Below, piece after piece: positions 51,604 to 60,694 of a DNA stretch of 64,000 nt. Position 1 is the stretch's first letter. Each line of letters starts with the position of its first letter. Below the pieces are notes generated by a model. It was not told where the DNA came from, did no database searches, and was given only the letters and a program-made list of their open reading frames with translations. The DNA is from A07HB70 sp964512675 (GTDB lineage: Archaea > Halobacteriota > Halobacteria > Halobacteriales > Haloferacaceae): assembly GCA_964512675.1 (NCBI GenBank), contig CAZEJR010000009.1, positions 1-64,000 of the forward strand, written 5' to 3'. Position numbers and translations under genes: made by a program.

Positions 51604-53913
51604 GTGAACCTCGCGGAGCTGGCCCTTCCGGACGGCGTCGCGAAGCGCCTGCGTCAGGAGGGGATCGAGTCGCTCTATCCGCCACAGGCCGCCGCCGTCG
51701 ACGCCGGTCTGCTCGACGGCGAGAGCGTCGTCGCGAGCGTCCCGACCGCGAGCGGGAAGACGCTCGTCGCGGAGCTGGCGATGCTCTCGGCGATCGAGCG
51801 GGGCGGCACGGCGCTGTACGTCGTCCCCCTCCGGGCGCTGGCGAGCGAGAAGCGCGACGCCTTCGAGCGCTGGGAGACGCTCGGCTACGACGTCGGCGTC
51901 TCGACGGGCAACTACGACGCGGACGGCGAGTGGCTTGCGTCGCGGGATATAATCGTCGCGACGAGCGAGAAGGTCGACTCGCTGGTCCGCAACGACGCGC
52001 CGTGGATCGACGACCTCGCCTGTGTCGTCGCCGACGAGGTCCACCTCGTCGACGACGCCGAGCGCGGCCCGACGCTGGAGGTGACACTCGCGAAGCTCCG
52101 GGCGCTAAACGCCGGCCTCCAGGTCGTCGCGCTCTCGGCGACGGTCGGGAACGCCGACGACGTCGCGCGGTGGCTCGACGCCGAGCTCGTCGAGTCGACC
52201 TGGCGGCCGATCGACCTGAAGCGTGGCGTCCACGTCGGGGCCGCGATCAACTTCGAGGACGAGAGCAGGCGCGAGGTGCCGGTGCCGCCGGGCGGGCGGC
52301 AGACGTCGGCGCTCGTCGCCGACACCGTCGACGAAGGCGGGTCCGCGCTCGTCTTCGTCAACTCGCGACGAAACGCCGAGAGCGCCGCCGACCGCCTCGC
52401 GGACGTCGTCACGGAGCGCCTGCCCGACGGCGAGCGCGCCGACCTCGCGGACGTGGCAGCCGAGATTCGTGACGACTCGGACACGGAGACGAGCGCCGAC
52501 CTCGCCGACGCGGTGGCGCGCGGCGCCGCCTTCCACCACGCCGGACTCTCGCCGACCCAGCGCTCGCTCGTCGAGGACGCCTTCCGCGACCGACTGGTCA
52601 GGTGCGTGGCCGCGACGCCGACGCTCGCGGCGGGGGTGAACACCCCCGCGCGGCGCGTGGTCGTCCGGGACTGGCGGCGCTACGACGGCGACTACGGCGG
52701 GATGAAGCCCCTCGACGTCCTCGAGGTACACCAGATGATGGGTCGGGCGGGTCGGCCCGGCCTGGACCCGTACGGCGAGGCGGTGCTGACCGCGACGTCG
52801 ACAGAGGAGTACGACGACCTGGTCGAGCGCTACGTCGAGGCCGACCCCGAGCCGGTTCGGTCGAAGCTCGCCGCCGAACCGGCGCTGCGAACCCACCTGC
52901 TCGCGACCGTCGCCTCCGGCTTCGCACGGTCGCGCGAGGGACTCCTCGAGTTTCTCGACCGGACCCTGTACGCCGAACAGACGGAGGGACGGGGCGAACT
53001 GGTGCGGGTTACCGACCGGGCGCTCGACTACCTCGCGGCGAACGACTTTCTCGAGCGCTCCGGGGCAGACGGCGGCGAACTCCGCGTCACGCCGCTCGGC
53101 CACACGGTCTCGCGGCTCTACCTCGACCCGATGAGCGCGGCGACGATACTCGACGGGCTGGCGTGGGCCGAACGCGAGGGGCGCGAGCCGACGCCGCTCG
53201 GGCTCTACCACCTCGTCGCGCGCACGCCGGACATCTACCGGCTCTACCTGAAGTCGGGCGACCGCGAGACGTACACCGAGGTCGCCTACGACCGCGAGGA
53301 CGAACTGCTCGGCACGACTCCCTCGGAGTTCGACGACGTCGGCTTCGAGGCGTGGCTCTCGGCGCTCAAGACCGCGCGGCTGCTGGAGGACTGGGCGAGC
53401 GAGGTCGACGAGGACCGGATAACCGAGCGCTACGGCGTCGGACCGGGCGACGTGCGCGGCAAGACGGAGGCGGCGGAGTGGCTCCTCGGCGCGGCAGAGT
53501 CCCTCGCCGGCGAGGCCGGCCACGCGACCGCGCCCGTCCGCGACGCGAAGCGTCGCGTCGCCGACGGGGTGCGGGCCGAACTCCTCCCCCTCACCGAGGT
53601 CGGACAGGTCGGTCGGAAGCGCGCTCGACGGCTGTACGAGGCGGGGATCGAGAGCCGCGCGGCGCTCCGCGAGGCCGACAAGTCGACCGTCCTCGCGGCG
53701 CTCCGAGGGCGCCGCGGCACCGCCGAACGGGTGCTCGAGAACGCCGGTCGGCCCGACCCGTCGGTGGCGGACGTCGCGGAGCGCGAGACCGACGACGACC
53801 CGCCGGAGGCGGAGTTCACGCCCGCCGCGTCCTCTGGGGCCTCGGAGTCGACGGCGTCCTCCGGTGGCACCGACGAGGAGGACGGCGACCAGTCCAGTCT
53901 GGGTGACTTCTGA
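51604..53913 (+). CDS. hel308: Hel308 DNA helicase
   Basis: Ski2-family 3'-5' DNA helicase acting at stalled forks, 769 residues. Motifs: ASVPTASGKTLVAELAM (Walker A), TSEKVDSLVRND, CVVADEVHLVDD (DEVH), VVALSATVGNADDV, FVNSRRNAESAADRL, ATPTLAAGVNTPARRVVVRD and HQMMGRAGRPGLDPYG (motif VI). The winged-helix, ratchet (domain 4) and C-terminal helix-loop-helix (EVGQVGRKRARRLYEAGIE) are complete. A Ser/Asp-rich tail ends with DQSSLGDF, which resembles a PCNA-interacting peptide (QSSLxDF). GTG start. cgi121 follows 4 bp later, an arrangement usual in haloarchaea. Confidence 0.97.
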   Translation: MNLAELALPDGVAKRLRQEGIESLYPPQAAAVDAGLLDGESVVASVPTASGKTLVAELAMLSAIERGGTALYVVPLRALASEKRDAFERWETLGYDVGVSTGNYDADGEWLASRDIIVATSEKVDSLVRNDAPWIDDLACVVADEVHLVDDAERGPTLEVTLAKLRALNAGLQVVALSATVGNADDVARWLDAELVESTWRPIDLKRGVHVGAAINFEDESRREVPVPPGGRQTSALVADTVDEGGSALVFVNSRRNAESAADRLADVVTERLPDGERADLADVAAEIRDDSDTETSADLADAVARGAAFHHAGLSPTQRSLVEDAFRDRLVRCVAATPTLAAGVNTPARRVVVRDWRRYDGDYGGMKPLDVLEVHQMMGRAGRPGLDPYGEAVLTATSTEEYDDLVERYVEADPEPVRSKLAAEPALRTHLLATVASGFARSREGLLEFLDRTLYAEQTEGRGELVRVTDRALDYLAANDFLERSGADGGELRVTPLGHTVSRLYLDPMSAATILDGLAWAEREGREPTPLGLYHLVARTPDIYRLYLKSGDRETYTEVAYDREDELLGTTPSEFDDVGFEAWLSALKTARLLEDWASEVDEDRITERYGVGPGDVRGKTEAAEWLLGAAESLAGEAGHATAPVRDAKRRVADGVRAELLPLTEVGQVGRKRARRLYEAGIESRAALREADKSTVLAALRGRRGTAERVLENAGRPDPSVADVAERETDDDPPEAEFTPAASSGASESTASSGGTDEEDGDQSSLGDF

Positions 53914-53917
53914 CCCG

Positions 53918-54415
53918 ATGCGGCTCGTCACCGGCACCCCGACGGGGAGCGTCGAGGCGCTCCTCGGCGCCCTCGACGGCGTCACGACGGGCGGCGTGAC
54001 GGCGCAGGCGTTCGACGCCCGGTACGTCGCCGACCGGGCGCACCTCGAACGCGCCGTCGCCCTCGCCGACCGCGAGCGGTCGCGAGGCGAGGGGATCGCC
54101 GACAGCCGTGCGATGGAGATCCTGCTCTACGCCGCCGGGCGGCGGCAGATAGATCGCGCACTCGCGATGGGTGCGAGAGGGGGCGAGCCGGCGGCGCTGG
54201 TCGTGGCGGGCGGCGACGGGACGCCGAGTGCGGCAGAGGAGCGTGTCGCGGAGGCGGTCGCGTCGCTCGACGCCGTCGACCCGCACTCGGTCGACCTCGG
54301 CGACCCGGCGACACTCCGCGAGTTCTTCGAGGTGGGTGACGCCGAACTCGCCGCCGCCGGCGACCTCGCCGGACTCGTCCGCGAGCGGGTCGCGCTGCTG
54401 GTCGTCGAGCGGTAG
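53918..54415 (+). CDS. cgi121: KEOPS complex subunit Cgi121
   Basis: A 165-residue subunit of KEOPS, which makes t6A on ANN-decoding tRNAs together with Kae1, Bud32 and Pcc1. Cgi121 recruits the tRNA. Conserved regions: VTAQAFDARYVADRAHLERA, RSRGEGIADSRAMEILLYAA and GRRQIDRALAMGAR. The fold and the conserved EILLYxxxxRQI segment fit well. ATG start 4 bp after the hel308 stop. Confidence 0.92.
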   Translation: MRLVTGTPTGSVEALLGALDGVTTGGVTAQAFDARYVADRAHLERAVALADRERSRGEGIADSRAMEILLYAAGRRQIDRALAMGARGGEPAALVVAGGDGTPSAAEERVAEAVASLDAVDPHSVDLGDPATLREFFEVGDAELAAAGDLAGLVRERVALLVVER

Positions 54416-54445
54416 GGGTTTCGGCGCGCGGCACGGAGTCCGGTC

Positions 54446-54817
54446 GTGACCGACAGCGAGGACCGGAACGTCGAGGGCGACGCGCTCGAACCGTGTAGCA
54501 CCGACCCGGAGACGGGCTACCTCAGGGACGGCCACTGCCGACACCTCGCGCGTGACCCCGGTCGACACGAGGTGTGTGCGGTCCTCACCGACGAGTTCCT
54601 CTCGTTCTCGCGTGCGCAGGGCAACGACCTCGTGACGCCGCGGCCCGAGATGAACTTCCCGGGGCTGGAGCCGGGCGACCGCTGGTGTCTCTGCCTGCCG
54701 CGGTGGCTAGAGGCGAAGGCCGCGGGGGTCGCACCGCCGGTAGTACTGTCGGCGACGAACGAGTCGGTGCTGGAGGCGGTCGACCGCGAGACGCTCCGCG
54801 AGTACGCAGCCGACTGA
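54446..54817 (+). CDS. DUF2237 family protein
   Basis: A 123-residue protein of the DUF2237 (COG3651) family. Its hallmark segments are GDALEPCSTDPETGYLRDGH, CAVLTDEFLSFSRAQGNDL, MNFPGLEPGDRWCLCLPRW and GVAPPVVLSATNESVL. The Cys residues and the buried SF-GNDL block are conserved in bacteria and archaea. Biochemical role unknown. GTG start, 30 bp after cgi121. It is probably transcribed with it. Confidence 0.93.
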   Translation: MTDSEDRNVEGDALEPCSTDPETGYLRDGHCRHLARDPGRHEVCAVLTDEFLSFSRAQGNDLVTPRPEMNFPGLEPGDRWCLCLPRWLEAKAAGVAPPVVLSATNESVLEAVDRETLREYAAD

Positions 54818-54936
54818 CGGCGGGCGAGCGCGTCGAGGGCGCTCGGCCCGGGCGAGTCGACCTCGGGACCGGCTGTCGTCGTCGGTCCAGCCACGACGTG
54901 GCACTACGGATCGCCACCGGTCGCGGGCGGGGCGGC

Positions 54937-55869
54937 TCAGTCTCTCCGGGTGCCGGGCGTCAGCACGACGAGATCGGCTGCGAGGTCGCGGAGCGCCGGC
55001 GTCTCGGCGACGCGGTCGGTCCAGCGGTCCGGCACGGCCTCGACGCCGAAGCGCGCGCCCGCCACGGCGCCACAGACGGCGCCGACGGTGTCTGCGTCGC
55101 CGCCGCGCGAGACGCTCGTGACCACCGCCGCTTCGAACGAGTCGGCGGTCAGGGCGTCGGTCAGCGCCGTCTCCAGCGTGTCGAGCACGAACCCGCCGTT
55201 GACCAGCCGCGCCTCCGGCTCCGCCGCGACGGCGAGGCGCTCGCGCACCTCGTCTGGGGCGTCCCGGTCGCGGGCGGCCCGGAGCGCAGCAGCGAGCGCC
55301 GCGGTGCCGTCGGCCCCGTCCAGCAGCGCACGGAGGACGCGACAGCAGGCGACACAGGACTCGGTGCACCGCGGGTCGGCGTGGGTGAGCGCGGACTCGG
55401 CGGCGGCGACCTCGTCGAGTCGGTCGCGGTTCTCGTACGCCAGTGCGTGGGGCGGGCAGCGCATCAGACTCCCGTTGCCGGCGTTCTGTCCCTCCGACCG
55501 GGCCGCCCAGGCGGCCTGGCCCGCCTCGGGGGGCGCCGCGCCCTCGTCGTACCGCCGGATCGCCTCGCGGGTGAGGCCGCCGACGTCGAACGGCCCGTCG
55601 GCGAGCCACGCGGAGAGCCGCCGTGCGACGTCGTCGGCGTCGAACCCCTCGCGCGCGACGAGCGACCGGGCGACCCGGAGCGCGAGGTCCGTGTCGTCCG
55701 TGACCGTCCCCGCGGGCTTGCCGTGGGTGCCGTCCGCGAGCATCTCGGTGACTCGCCCGTGTTCGCGCGCGACGGCGTCGCTCCGCAGGAACTCGACGGG
55801 GCGACCGAGCGCGTCTCCGCAGGCGAGACCGACGAGCGCCCCCTCGGCGCGGTCACGTTCGTCGCTCAT
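54937..55869 (-). CDS. ADP-ribosylglycohydrolase (DraG/ARH family)
   Basis: Removes ADP-ribose from proteins or related substrates. The 310 residues have the metal-binding motifs GTVTDDTDLALRVAR near the start and SRGGDADTVGAVCGAVAGA near the end, and the internal GNGSLMRCPPHALAYENR, all characteristic of the ARH fold with two Mg ions. The first residues MSDERDRAEGALVGLACGDA contain the GxxxGDALG block. Substrate is unknown: DraG itself acts on nitrogenase, which has no sign here. It starts inside the stop of a frameshifted upstream gene (ATGA overlap). Confidence 0.93.
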   Translation of the reverse strand: MSDERDRAEGALVGLACGDALGRPVEFLRSDAVAREHGRVTEMLADGTHGKPAGTVTDDTDLALRVARSLVAREGFDADDVARRLSAWLADGPFDVGGLTREAIRRYDEGAAPPEAGQAAWAARSEGQNAGNGSLMRCPPHALAYENRDRLDEVAAAESALTHADPRCTESCVACCRVLRALLDGADGTAALAAALRAARDRDAPDEVRERLAVAAEPEARLVNGGFVLDTLETALTDALTADSFEAAVVTSVSRGGDADTVGAVCGAVAGARFGVEAVPDRWTDRVAETPALRDLAADLVVLTPGTRRD

Positions 55870-56227
55870 GGGCCGGCGTCCACTCGCGGCGGTAAGTCGG
55901 TGTCGGCTACGGCTCCGGGACGGCGGGGAACCGCGTCGCTCTCGACCGTCCGGTCGTACGCCGCCGCGACGTCCCGGAGGGCGCTGAACGAGAGCGTGTC
56001 TGCGGAGTCACGGAGCGACTCAGAGGGCCAGCCCTCGGCGGCGGCCTGCCGATGAGACCCCGGACGTCCACACCGACGGACTCGCCGGGGACGTCGACGG
56101 CGACGCGTTCGCCCTCGACGACGAACTCGTCGCCGCAGGCGTCGACGTCCACCAGCACCGCTCTGGACCGGGGTCGGGGCCCGACACGGGACGGCTCGCC
56201 GGCTGTCGGCACGACCGTCGCACGCAT
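55866..56227 (-). pseudogene. Frameshifted small gene upstream of the ADP-ribosylglycohydrolase
   Basis: The reading frame starting at ATG 56227 gives MRATVVPTAGEPSRVGPRPR, then SRAVLVDVDACGDEFVVEGE and RVAVDVPGESVGVDVRG. Near 56050-56070 coding quality switches to another frame: QAAAEGWPSESLRDSADTLS, FSALRDVAAAYDRTVESDAV, and onward to a stop at 55866-55868. That stop overlaps the ATG of the next gene exactly as in real coupled genes. The total 362 bp is not a multiple of three, so one base is gained or lost. The joined protein would be about 120 residues, with no domain that I recognise. Either a real mutation, a programmed shift or a sequence error. Confidence 0.6.
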
Positions 56228-56330
56228 CTCGTCTGGGAGTGACTGTGACACCCAGTCGGAGCGGGCAGACACGGTTGAGTTCCCGCTCCGGAACCGACAC
56301 CGACGAGTACCAGCCGGCCAACTACCCGCC

Positions 56331-56996
56331 GTGGACGTGGACTACGGCCTCTACTTCGTGACCCAGGGCGACCTCGCGGAGGGACGGTCGACCGTCGACG
56401 TCGTCCGCGCGGCGGCAGCGGGCGGGGTCGGCGTCGTCCAACTGCGCGAGAAGCACGCGACCGCCCGGGAGCGGTACGACCTCGGGCGCGAGGTCCGCGC
56501 GGTCACCCGCGGGGCCGGCGTGCCGCTGGTCGTAAACGACCGGGTCGACATCGCGGCGGCGATAGACGCCGACGGTGTCCACCTCGGCGACGACGACCTG
56601 CCCGTGACGGTCGCGCGCGACCGGCTCGGCCCGGACGCGCTGGTCGGGCGCTCCGTCTCGACCGTCGAGGAGGCGCGCGAGGCCGCGGCGGCGGGCGCGG
56701 ACTACCTCGGGGTGGGCGCGGTGTACCGCACGGCGACGAAGGACACCGACCCGGAAGAGAGCGAGATCGGGCTGGACCGGGTGCGGGCGATCCGGGACGC
56801 GGTCGACCTGCCGTTCGTCGGCATCGGCGGCGTGACCGTCGAGAACGCCGCGGCGGTGGTCGCAGCCGGCGCCGACGGCGTCGCGGTGGTGTCGGCGATC
56901 GCGGCAGCCGACGACCCCGAGGCGGCGACCCGGGAGCTGCGCGAGACCGTCGTCGAGGGACGGCGCCGGCGGGTCGACGGCGGTGAGCGGCGGTGA
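56331..56996 (+). CDS. thiE: Thiamine phosphate synthase
   Basis: Joins the pyrimidine and thiazole halves of thiamine to give thiamine phosphate, 221 residues (TIM barrel). Motifs: VVQLREKHATARERYDL (pyrophosphate site), LVVNDRVDIAAAIDADGVHL, GRSVSTVEEAREA, GADYLGVGAVYRTATKDTD and FVGIGGVTVENAAAV. The start is GTG 56331 or 56337. It overlaps the SDR gene by 4 bp (GTGA). Confidence 0.95.
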   Translation: MDVDYGLYFVTQGDLAEGRSTVDVVRAAAAGGVGVVQLREKHATARERYDLGREVRAVTRGAGVPLVVNDRVDIAAAIDADGVHLGDDDLPVTVARDRLGPDALVGRSVSTVEEAREAAAAGADYLGVGAVYRTATKDTDPEESEIGLDRVRAIRDAVDLPFVGIGGVTVENAAAVVAAGADGVAVVSAIAAADDPEAATRELRETVVEGRRRRVDGGERR

Positions 56997-57730
56997 CCGA
57001 CGGCCCCCTCGCCGGCCTCGACGGTCGGACGGTGCTGGTGACGGGCGCCTCCAGCGGCATCGGCGCCGCGACTGCGGAGCGGGCGGGGGCGGCGGGGGCG
57101 ACGGTCGTGCTCGCGGCGCGGCGCGAGAGGCGTCTCGCCGAGACCGAGGCACGCGTCGAGGCCGCGGGCGGGCGGGCCCACGCGGTGCCGACGGACGTGC
57201 GCGACGCCGACGCCGTCGACGCGCTCGTCGAGACGGCAGTCGAGCGGACGGGCGGGCTGGACGCCGCCGTGGTGAACGCCGGCGTCGGCGAGGCCCGCGA
57301 CGCACCGCTGGCCGACGTCGACTTCGAGACGGTGACCCGGACGAACGTCGACGGCGCCTTCCACACGGTGCGGGCGGCGCTGCCGGCGCTCCGCGACTCG
57401 GCGGGGCAGGTCGTGCTGGTCGGGAGCTACCTCGGGTCGCACCCGAGCGCCGCGACGCCGGTGTACGCCGCCTCGAAGTGGTGGCTCCGTGGGTTCGCGC
57501 GAAGCCTCGCGGCGCGGTACGGCGAGGCGGTCGGGGTGTCGGTCGTCAACCCGGCTGCGGTCCGGTCGGAGTTCGGTCGCGGCACCCGCGACCGGACGAA
57601 CGCCGAGCGCTACGGCGAGGACGAGGCGCTGTCGGCGGCGCAGGTCGCAGAGAGCGTCGTCTTCTGTCTGCGACAGACGCCGCCCGCGACCGTCGCGGAG
57701 CTCGATCTGTACCGCCGCGCGTCGATCTAG
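56993..57730 (+). CDS. Short-chain dehydrogenase/reductase
   Basis: NAD(P)-dependent oxidoreductase of 245 residues with an SDR fold. The cofactor loop is VLVTGASSGIGAATAERAGA; AARRERRLAETEARVE suggests NADP by the Arg residues after strand 2. NAGVGEA follows strand 4, and the active site is VYAASKWWLRG (Y and K) with the Ser in VLVGSYLGSHPS. The best-matching types are 3-oxoacyl-ACP reductase-like. Substrate unknown. Start at GTG; overlaps thiE. Confidence 0.92.
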   Translation: MTDGPLAGLDGRTVLVTGASSGIGAATAERAGAAGATVVLAARRERRLAETEARVEAAGGRAHAVPTDVRDADAVDALVETAVERTGGLDAAVVNAGVGEARDAPLADVDFETVTRTNVDGAFHTVRAALPALRDSAGQVVLVGSYLGSHPSAATPVYAASKWWLRGFARSLAARYGEAVGVSVVNPAAVRSEFGRGTRDRTNAERYGEDEALSAAQVAESVVFCLRQTPPATVAELDLYRRASI

Positions 57731-57766
57731 CGACACCGGCTTGTCCGCCGCGCACCGACCGTACCC

Positions 57767-58021
57767 GTGGACCTCCGCGTTCCTCGGTCGCTCGGCGGCA
57801 CGCACTACCTCCGCGCGGTGACAGTCGGCCGTGACCCCGACGACGAGACGGTCCGGGACTGTCCGGTGTGTGGCGGGCACCTGTACGACGACGAGTGGCA
57901 CCTCGTCGGCCACGTCGTCGACCTCCGGGACGGGACGCGGCGGTCGTACCGCTGCTGTTCCGGCGACTGCCTGCGCGCCCTGGTCAGACCAGCGAGAGCG
58001 CAAACAGCGCCCGGAAGGTGA
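57767..58021 (+). CDS. Small zinc-binding protein overlapping the Pit gene
   Basis: An 84-residue protein from GTG (VDLRVPRSLGGTHYLRAVTV). The zinc-type residues are in DCPVCGGHLYDDEWHLVGHV and YRCCSGDCLRALV: CxxC, two His and two further Cys clusters. It could bind one or two zinc ions. The last 38 bp overlap the end of the Pit transporter gene on the other strand, and the C-terminal RPARAQTAPGR comes from this shared part. Function unknown. Confidence 0.65.
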   Translation: MDLRVPRSLGGTHYLRAVTVGRDPDDETVRDCPVCGGHLYDDEWHLVGHVVDLRDGTRRSYRCCSGDCLRALVRPARAQTAPGR

Positions 58022-59144
58022 GGTACGCGCCCGCCGTCGAGAGCACCGGGACGACGTTCTGCATCACGACGACCCGGCCGGTCGTCTGCGGGTCGAACAG
58101 CTCCGACGAGGCCGGTACGTCCTCCGGGTCGCCGATGTCCGGAGTGTCGGCGGCGACGAGGGCGCCGACGGAGACGCTCGGCTCGTCGGCGCCTCGGACG
58201 CCCTCGGCGACGGTGACAGAGCGGGTCGCCCGGCCCCAGCCGAGGCCGACGACCGACATCGTGGCGATGATCACGAACGAGGCGGGGACGCCGACGGCAG
58301 AGAGGGCGGTGACGATGACAGAGGAGACGACGGCGACGACGATTGCCGCCGGGAGCGGCAGGTCGGTGATGTCGTTTCCGAGGGTGTCGAGCGTCCGGCG
58401 GGCGATCGTGAACGCGCCGACGGCGACGGCGCCACAGCCGAGGAGGATCAGCGGGCTCATCGGCAGACCGGCGCCGTACAGCGGTGCGATCGCGTTCGCG
58501 ATGTTCGACGTGCCAGACGAGAACGCCATCAGACAGCCGATTGCGACGACGACGGCGGCGCCGGCGAGCTCCCGCGACGTAGTGTCGGGGGCGGGGGTCG
58601 GCCGGGGGACGGCGCCGGAGCGGTCGAGATCGACGAGCGGCCCGTCGCTCGACGCGACCGCGACCCACCGGCTGATCGTCGGGTAGAGGTACCGGCCGAC
58701 AACCGCAGAGACCCAGAACCCGACGACCGGCGCGACGATCCACCAGACGACGATCTCCCCAATCGTCGCCCAGTTCAGCGACCCGGCGGCGACGTTCAGT
58801 CCGGCGATTGCACCGACGGCGGTCATCGACGTCGAGGCCGGAACACCGGCGTAGTTCCCGACGAACAGCGCGCCGCCGACGAAAAACAGGACGACGATGC
58901 TCGTCGACAGCGTGAACACATCCGGGTCGGTGCTCAGGTCGGTGCCGAGCGTCGTGACCACCTCGCGACCGACCGTCCACGCGCCGAGGAGGAAGAACAG
59001 CGACATCAGGCCGGCGGCGGCAGTCTTCGAGAGCACCGCCGAGCCGACCGCCGGACCGAACGCCGGTCCGGTCGTCGACCCGCCGACGTTGAAGCCGACG
59101 AACGCGGCGACCGCGAGGCCGACGGCCAAGAGCACCGAGATCAT
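57984..59144 (-). CDS. pitA: Inorganic phosphate transporter (Pit family)
   Basis: Cation-phosphate symporter of 386 residues with about ten hydrophobic segments. The family repeats are GLAVAAFVGFNVGGSTTGPA (first) and CLMAFSSGTSNIANAIAPLY (second); the latter carries the S-x-G-x-N-(D/I)-x-ANA-type phosphate motif. A cytoplasmic acidic loop lies in the middle (SSDGPLVDLDRSG) and another near the end (VAADTPDIGDPEDVP). Its start ATG follows 51 bp after the ChrA gene stop, so the two are probably expressed together. It could move other oxyanions as well. Confidence 0.92.
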   Translation of the reverse strand: MISVLLAVGLAVAAFVGFNVGGSTTGPAFGPAVGSAVLSKTAAAGLMSLFFLLGAWTVGREVVTTLGTDLSTDPDVFTLSTSIVVLFFVGGALFVGNYAGVPASTSMTAVGAIAGLNVAAGSLNWATIGEIVVWWIVAPVVGFWVSAVVGRYLYPTISRWVAVASSDGPLVDLDRSGAVPRPTPAPDTTSRELAGAAVVVAIGCLMAFSSGTSNIANAIAPLYGAGLPMSPLILLGCGAVAVGAFTIARRTLDTLGNDITDLPLPAAIVVAVVSSVIVTALSAVGVPASFVIIATMSVVGLGWGRATRSVTVAEGVRGADEPSVSVGALVAADTPDIGDPEDVPASSELFDPQTTGRVVVMQNVVPVLSTAGAYLTFRALFALSLV

Positions 59145-59195
59145 CGCACGCCGGTCGTCGGCGACGACGCCTAAACCACACGGGATCTCGCGGGC

Positions 59196-60584
59196 TCAGA
59201 GGAGCGCGAACACGGCCGCGCCGAGGAGGCCGCCGCCGACGATCAGGTAGGCGGCGTCGACGTCACGGCCGAAGAGGACGAACGTCGCCGTCGCCAGCGC
59301 GACGCGAACGGGGTCGACCGGCCAGGCCGCGACCGCCGCCGGTGTCCCGGAGACGACGGCGAAGGCGTCGACCGCGAGGACTGCCGTCGCGCCGACGATA
59401 GCACCGACGACGGCGGCGTTGATCCCCCACAGCGCCGCGCGGACGACCGCGTTCTCGCGCACCCGTGCGACGAACGGGAAGGCGAGTGTCACGAACAGGA
59501 ACGACGGGGCAAACGCGCCGAACGCGGCGACGAACGCGCCGACGACGGCCCACCCGACCGAGCCGTACGTGTCGAGCATCAGCTTGTAGCCGACGAAGGC
59601 GGTCGTCATCACGACCGGGCCGGGCGTCAGCTGTCCGATGGCGATCCCGTCGACGAACTCCGTCCCGGTCAGCCAGTCGAAGGCGTCGACGACGAACGTC
59701 TCGATGAACGGGATGAGCACGAGGCCGCCGCCGAAGATGAACGAGCCGGTGTAGAGCATGAACAGCGCGAGCCGGACCCAGAGGTTGCTCCAGAGCGCGC
59801 CGGCAGCCGCCGTGACTGCCGCCGGGACCGCCACCCGGGCGGCAGCCGCGCCGAACAGCCGGTCCCGGAGCGCGAGCGTACCCGCGACGGTCAGGCCGGC
59901 GCCGGCGGCGAGGGCGGCTCGACCGGCGTTAGCACGGAGCAATCCGGGGCGGAACGCGGCCACCGCGAGCGCACCCGCGACGGCGAACGCGACGACCGGG
60001 TTCGGGTCGAGGAGGACGGTGGCGACGAGCGCGCCGGCCAGGAGCGCCGCGAGTCGGAGGTCGACGGTCGTCTGGCGGCCCGCGACCGACACCGACCGGG
60101 CGCCGTCGCTCGCCCCGAGCGCGCTCCGGCCCATCGAGAGCGCGGCGCCGCCGATCAGGCCGATCACCACCGGGTTGACGCCGTAGAAAAACGCCCGCAC
60201 CGACGGCAGGCCGCCGAACGCGAAGTAGACGTACGAGAGCCCGACGACGATCAGGAACGTCGGCAGCATGAACGACACGCCGGCGACGAGCGCGCCGAGC
60301 CGACCGGCCCGGACCCAGCCCATGAAGATCCCGAGCTGTGTCGAGGCCGGACCGGGGAGTGTGTTACAGACCGCCAGCCCCTCGGCGAACTGCTCGTCGT
60401 CTGCCCAGCCGCGCTCGTCCTCGCCGACGAGTTCGTCCTCCATCATCGCGATGTGGACCAGCGGGCCGCCGAATCCGACGACCCCCAGCTTCAGGAAGAA
60501 CAGCGCCACCTCGACGAGCCGGGCACGGGAGGGCTCGCCACGGTAGGCGTCGGCGGCGACGGGGTCCGCGTCGTCGGTGGCCAC
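59196..60584 (-). CDS. chrA: Chromate transporter (CHR family)
   Basis: Proton-driven chromate exporter or related anion carrier, 462 residues, with two homologous halves. First half: LKLGVVGFGGPLVHIAMMED and VCNTLPGPASTQLGIFMGWV. Second half: SFIFGGGLVLIPFIETFVVD and IAIGQLTPGPVVMTTAFVGY. Both contain the FGGxxxx and PGPxxxx signatures. About twelve hydrophobic segments. The neighbour is a phosphate carrier, so a role in oxyanion balance is likely, though the true substrate may not be chromate. Confidence 0.94.
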   Translation of the reverse strand: MATDDADPVAADAYRGEPSRARLVEVALFFLKLGVVGFGGPLVHIAMMEDELVGEDERGWADDEQFAEGLAVCNTLPGPASTQLGIFMGWVRAGRLGALVAGVSFMLPTFLIVVGLSYVYFAFGGLPSVRAFFYGVNPVVIGLIGGAALSMGRSALGASDGARSVSVAGRQTTVDLRLAALLAGALVATVLLDPNPVVAFAVAGALAVAAFRPGLLRANAGRAALAAGAGLTVAGTLALRDRLFGAAAARVAVPAAVTAAAGALWSNLWVRLALFMLYTGSFIFGGGLVLIPFIETFVVDAFDWLTGTEFVDGIAIGQLTPGPVVMTTAFVGYKLMLDTYGSVGWAVVGAFVAAFGAFAPSFLFVTLAFPFVARVRENAVVRAALWGINAAVVGAIVGATAVLAVDAFAVVSGTPAAVAAWPVDPVRVALATATFVLFGRDVDAAYLIVGGGLLGAAVFALL

Positions 60585-60622
60585 ACAGCCGGCTGGGGTC
60601 GGGGGTGACTAAACGCTGACTC

Positions 60623-60657
60623 GGGAGCGCTCTAAACCGCTCCGAAGCGCTCCGGAG
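60623..60657. promoter_or_regulatory. Two palindromic AGCGCT elements 20 bp apart
   Basis: AGCGCTC occurs at 60626-60632 and again at 60646-60652. Each contains the palindrome AGCGCT. They are 20 bp apart, two helical turns, in the spacer between the divergent chrA and the gene at 60695. This could be an operator for a dimeric regulator. No regulator gene is adjacent. Confidence 0.35.
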
Positions 60658-60694
60658 ACGAAAGTGGTCTGACTCTCGCCGGCGTATCGCGACC

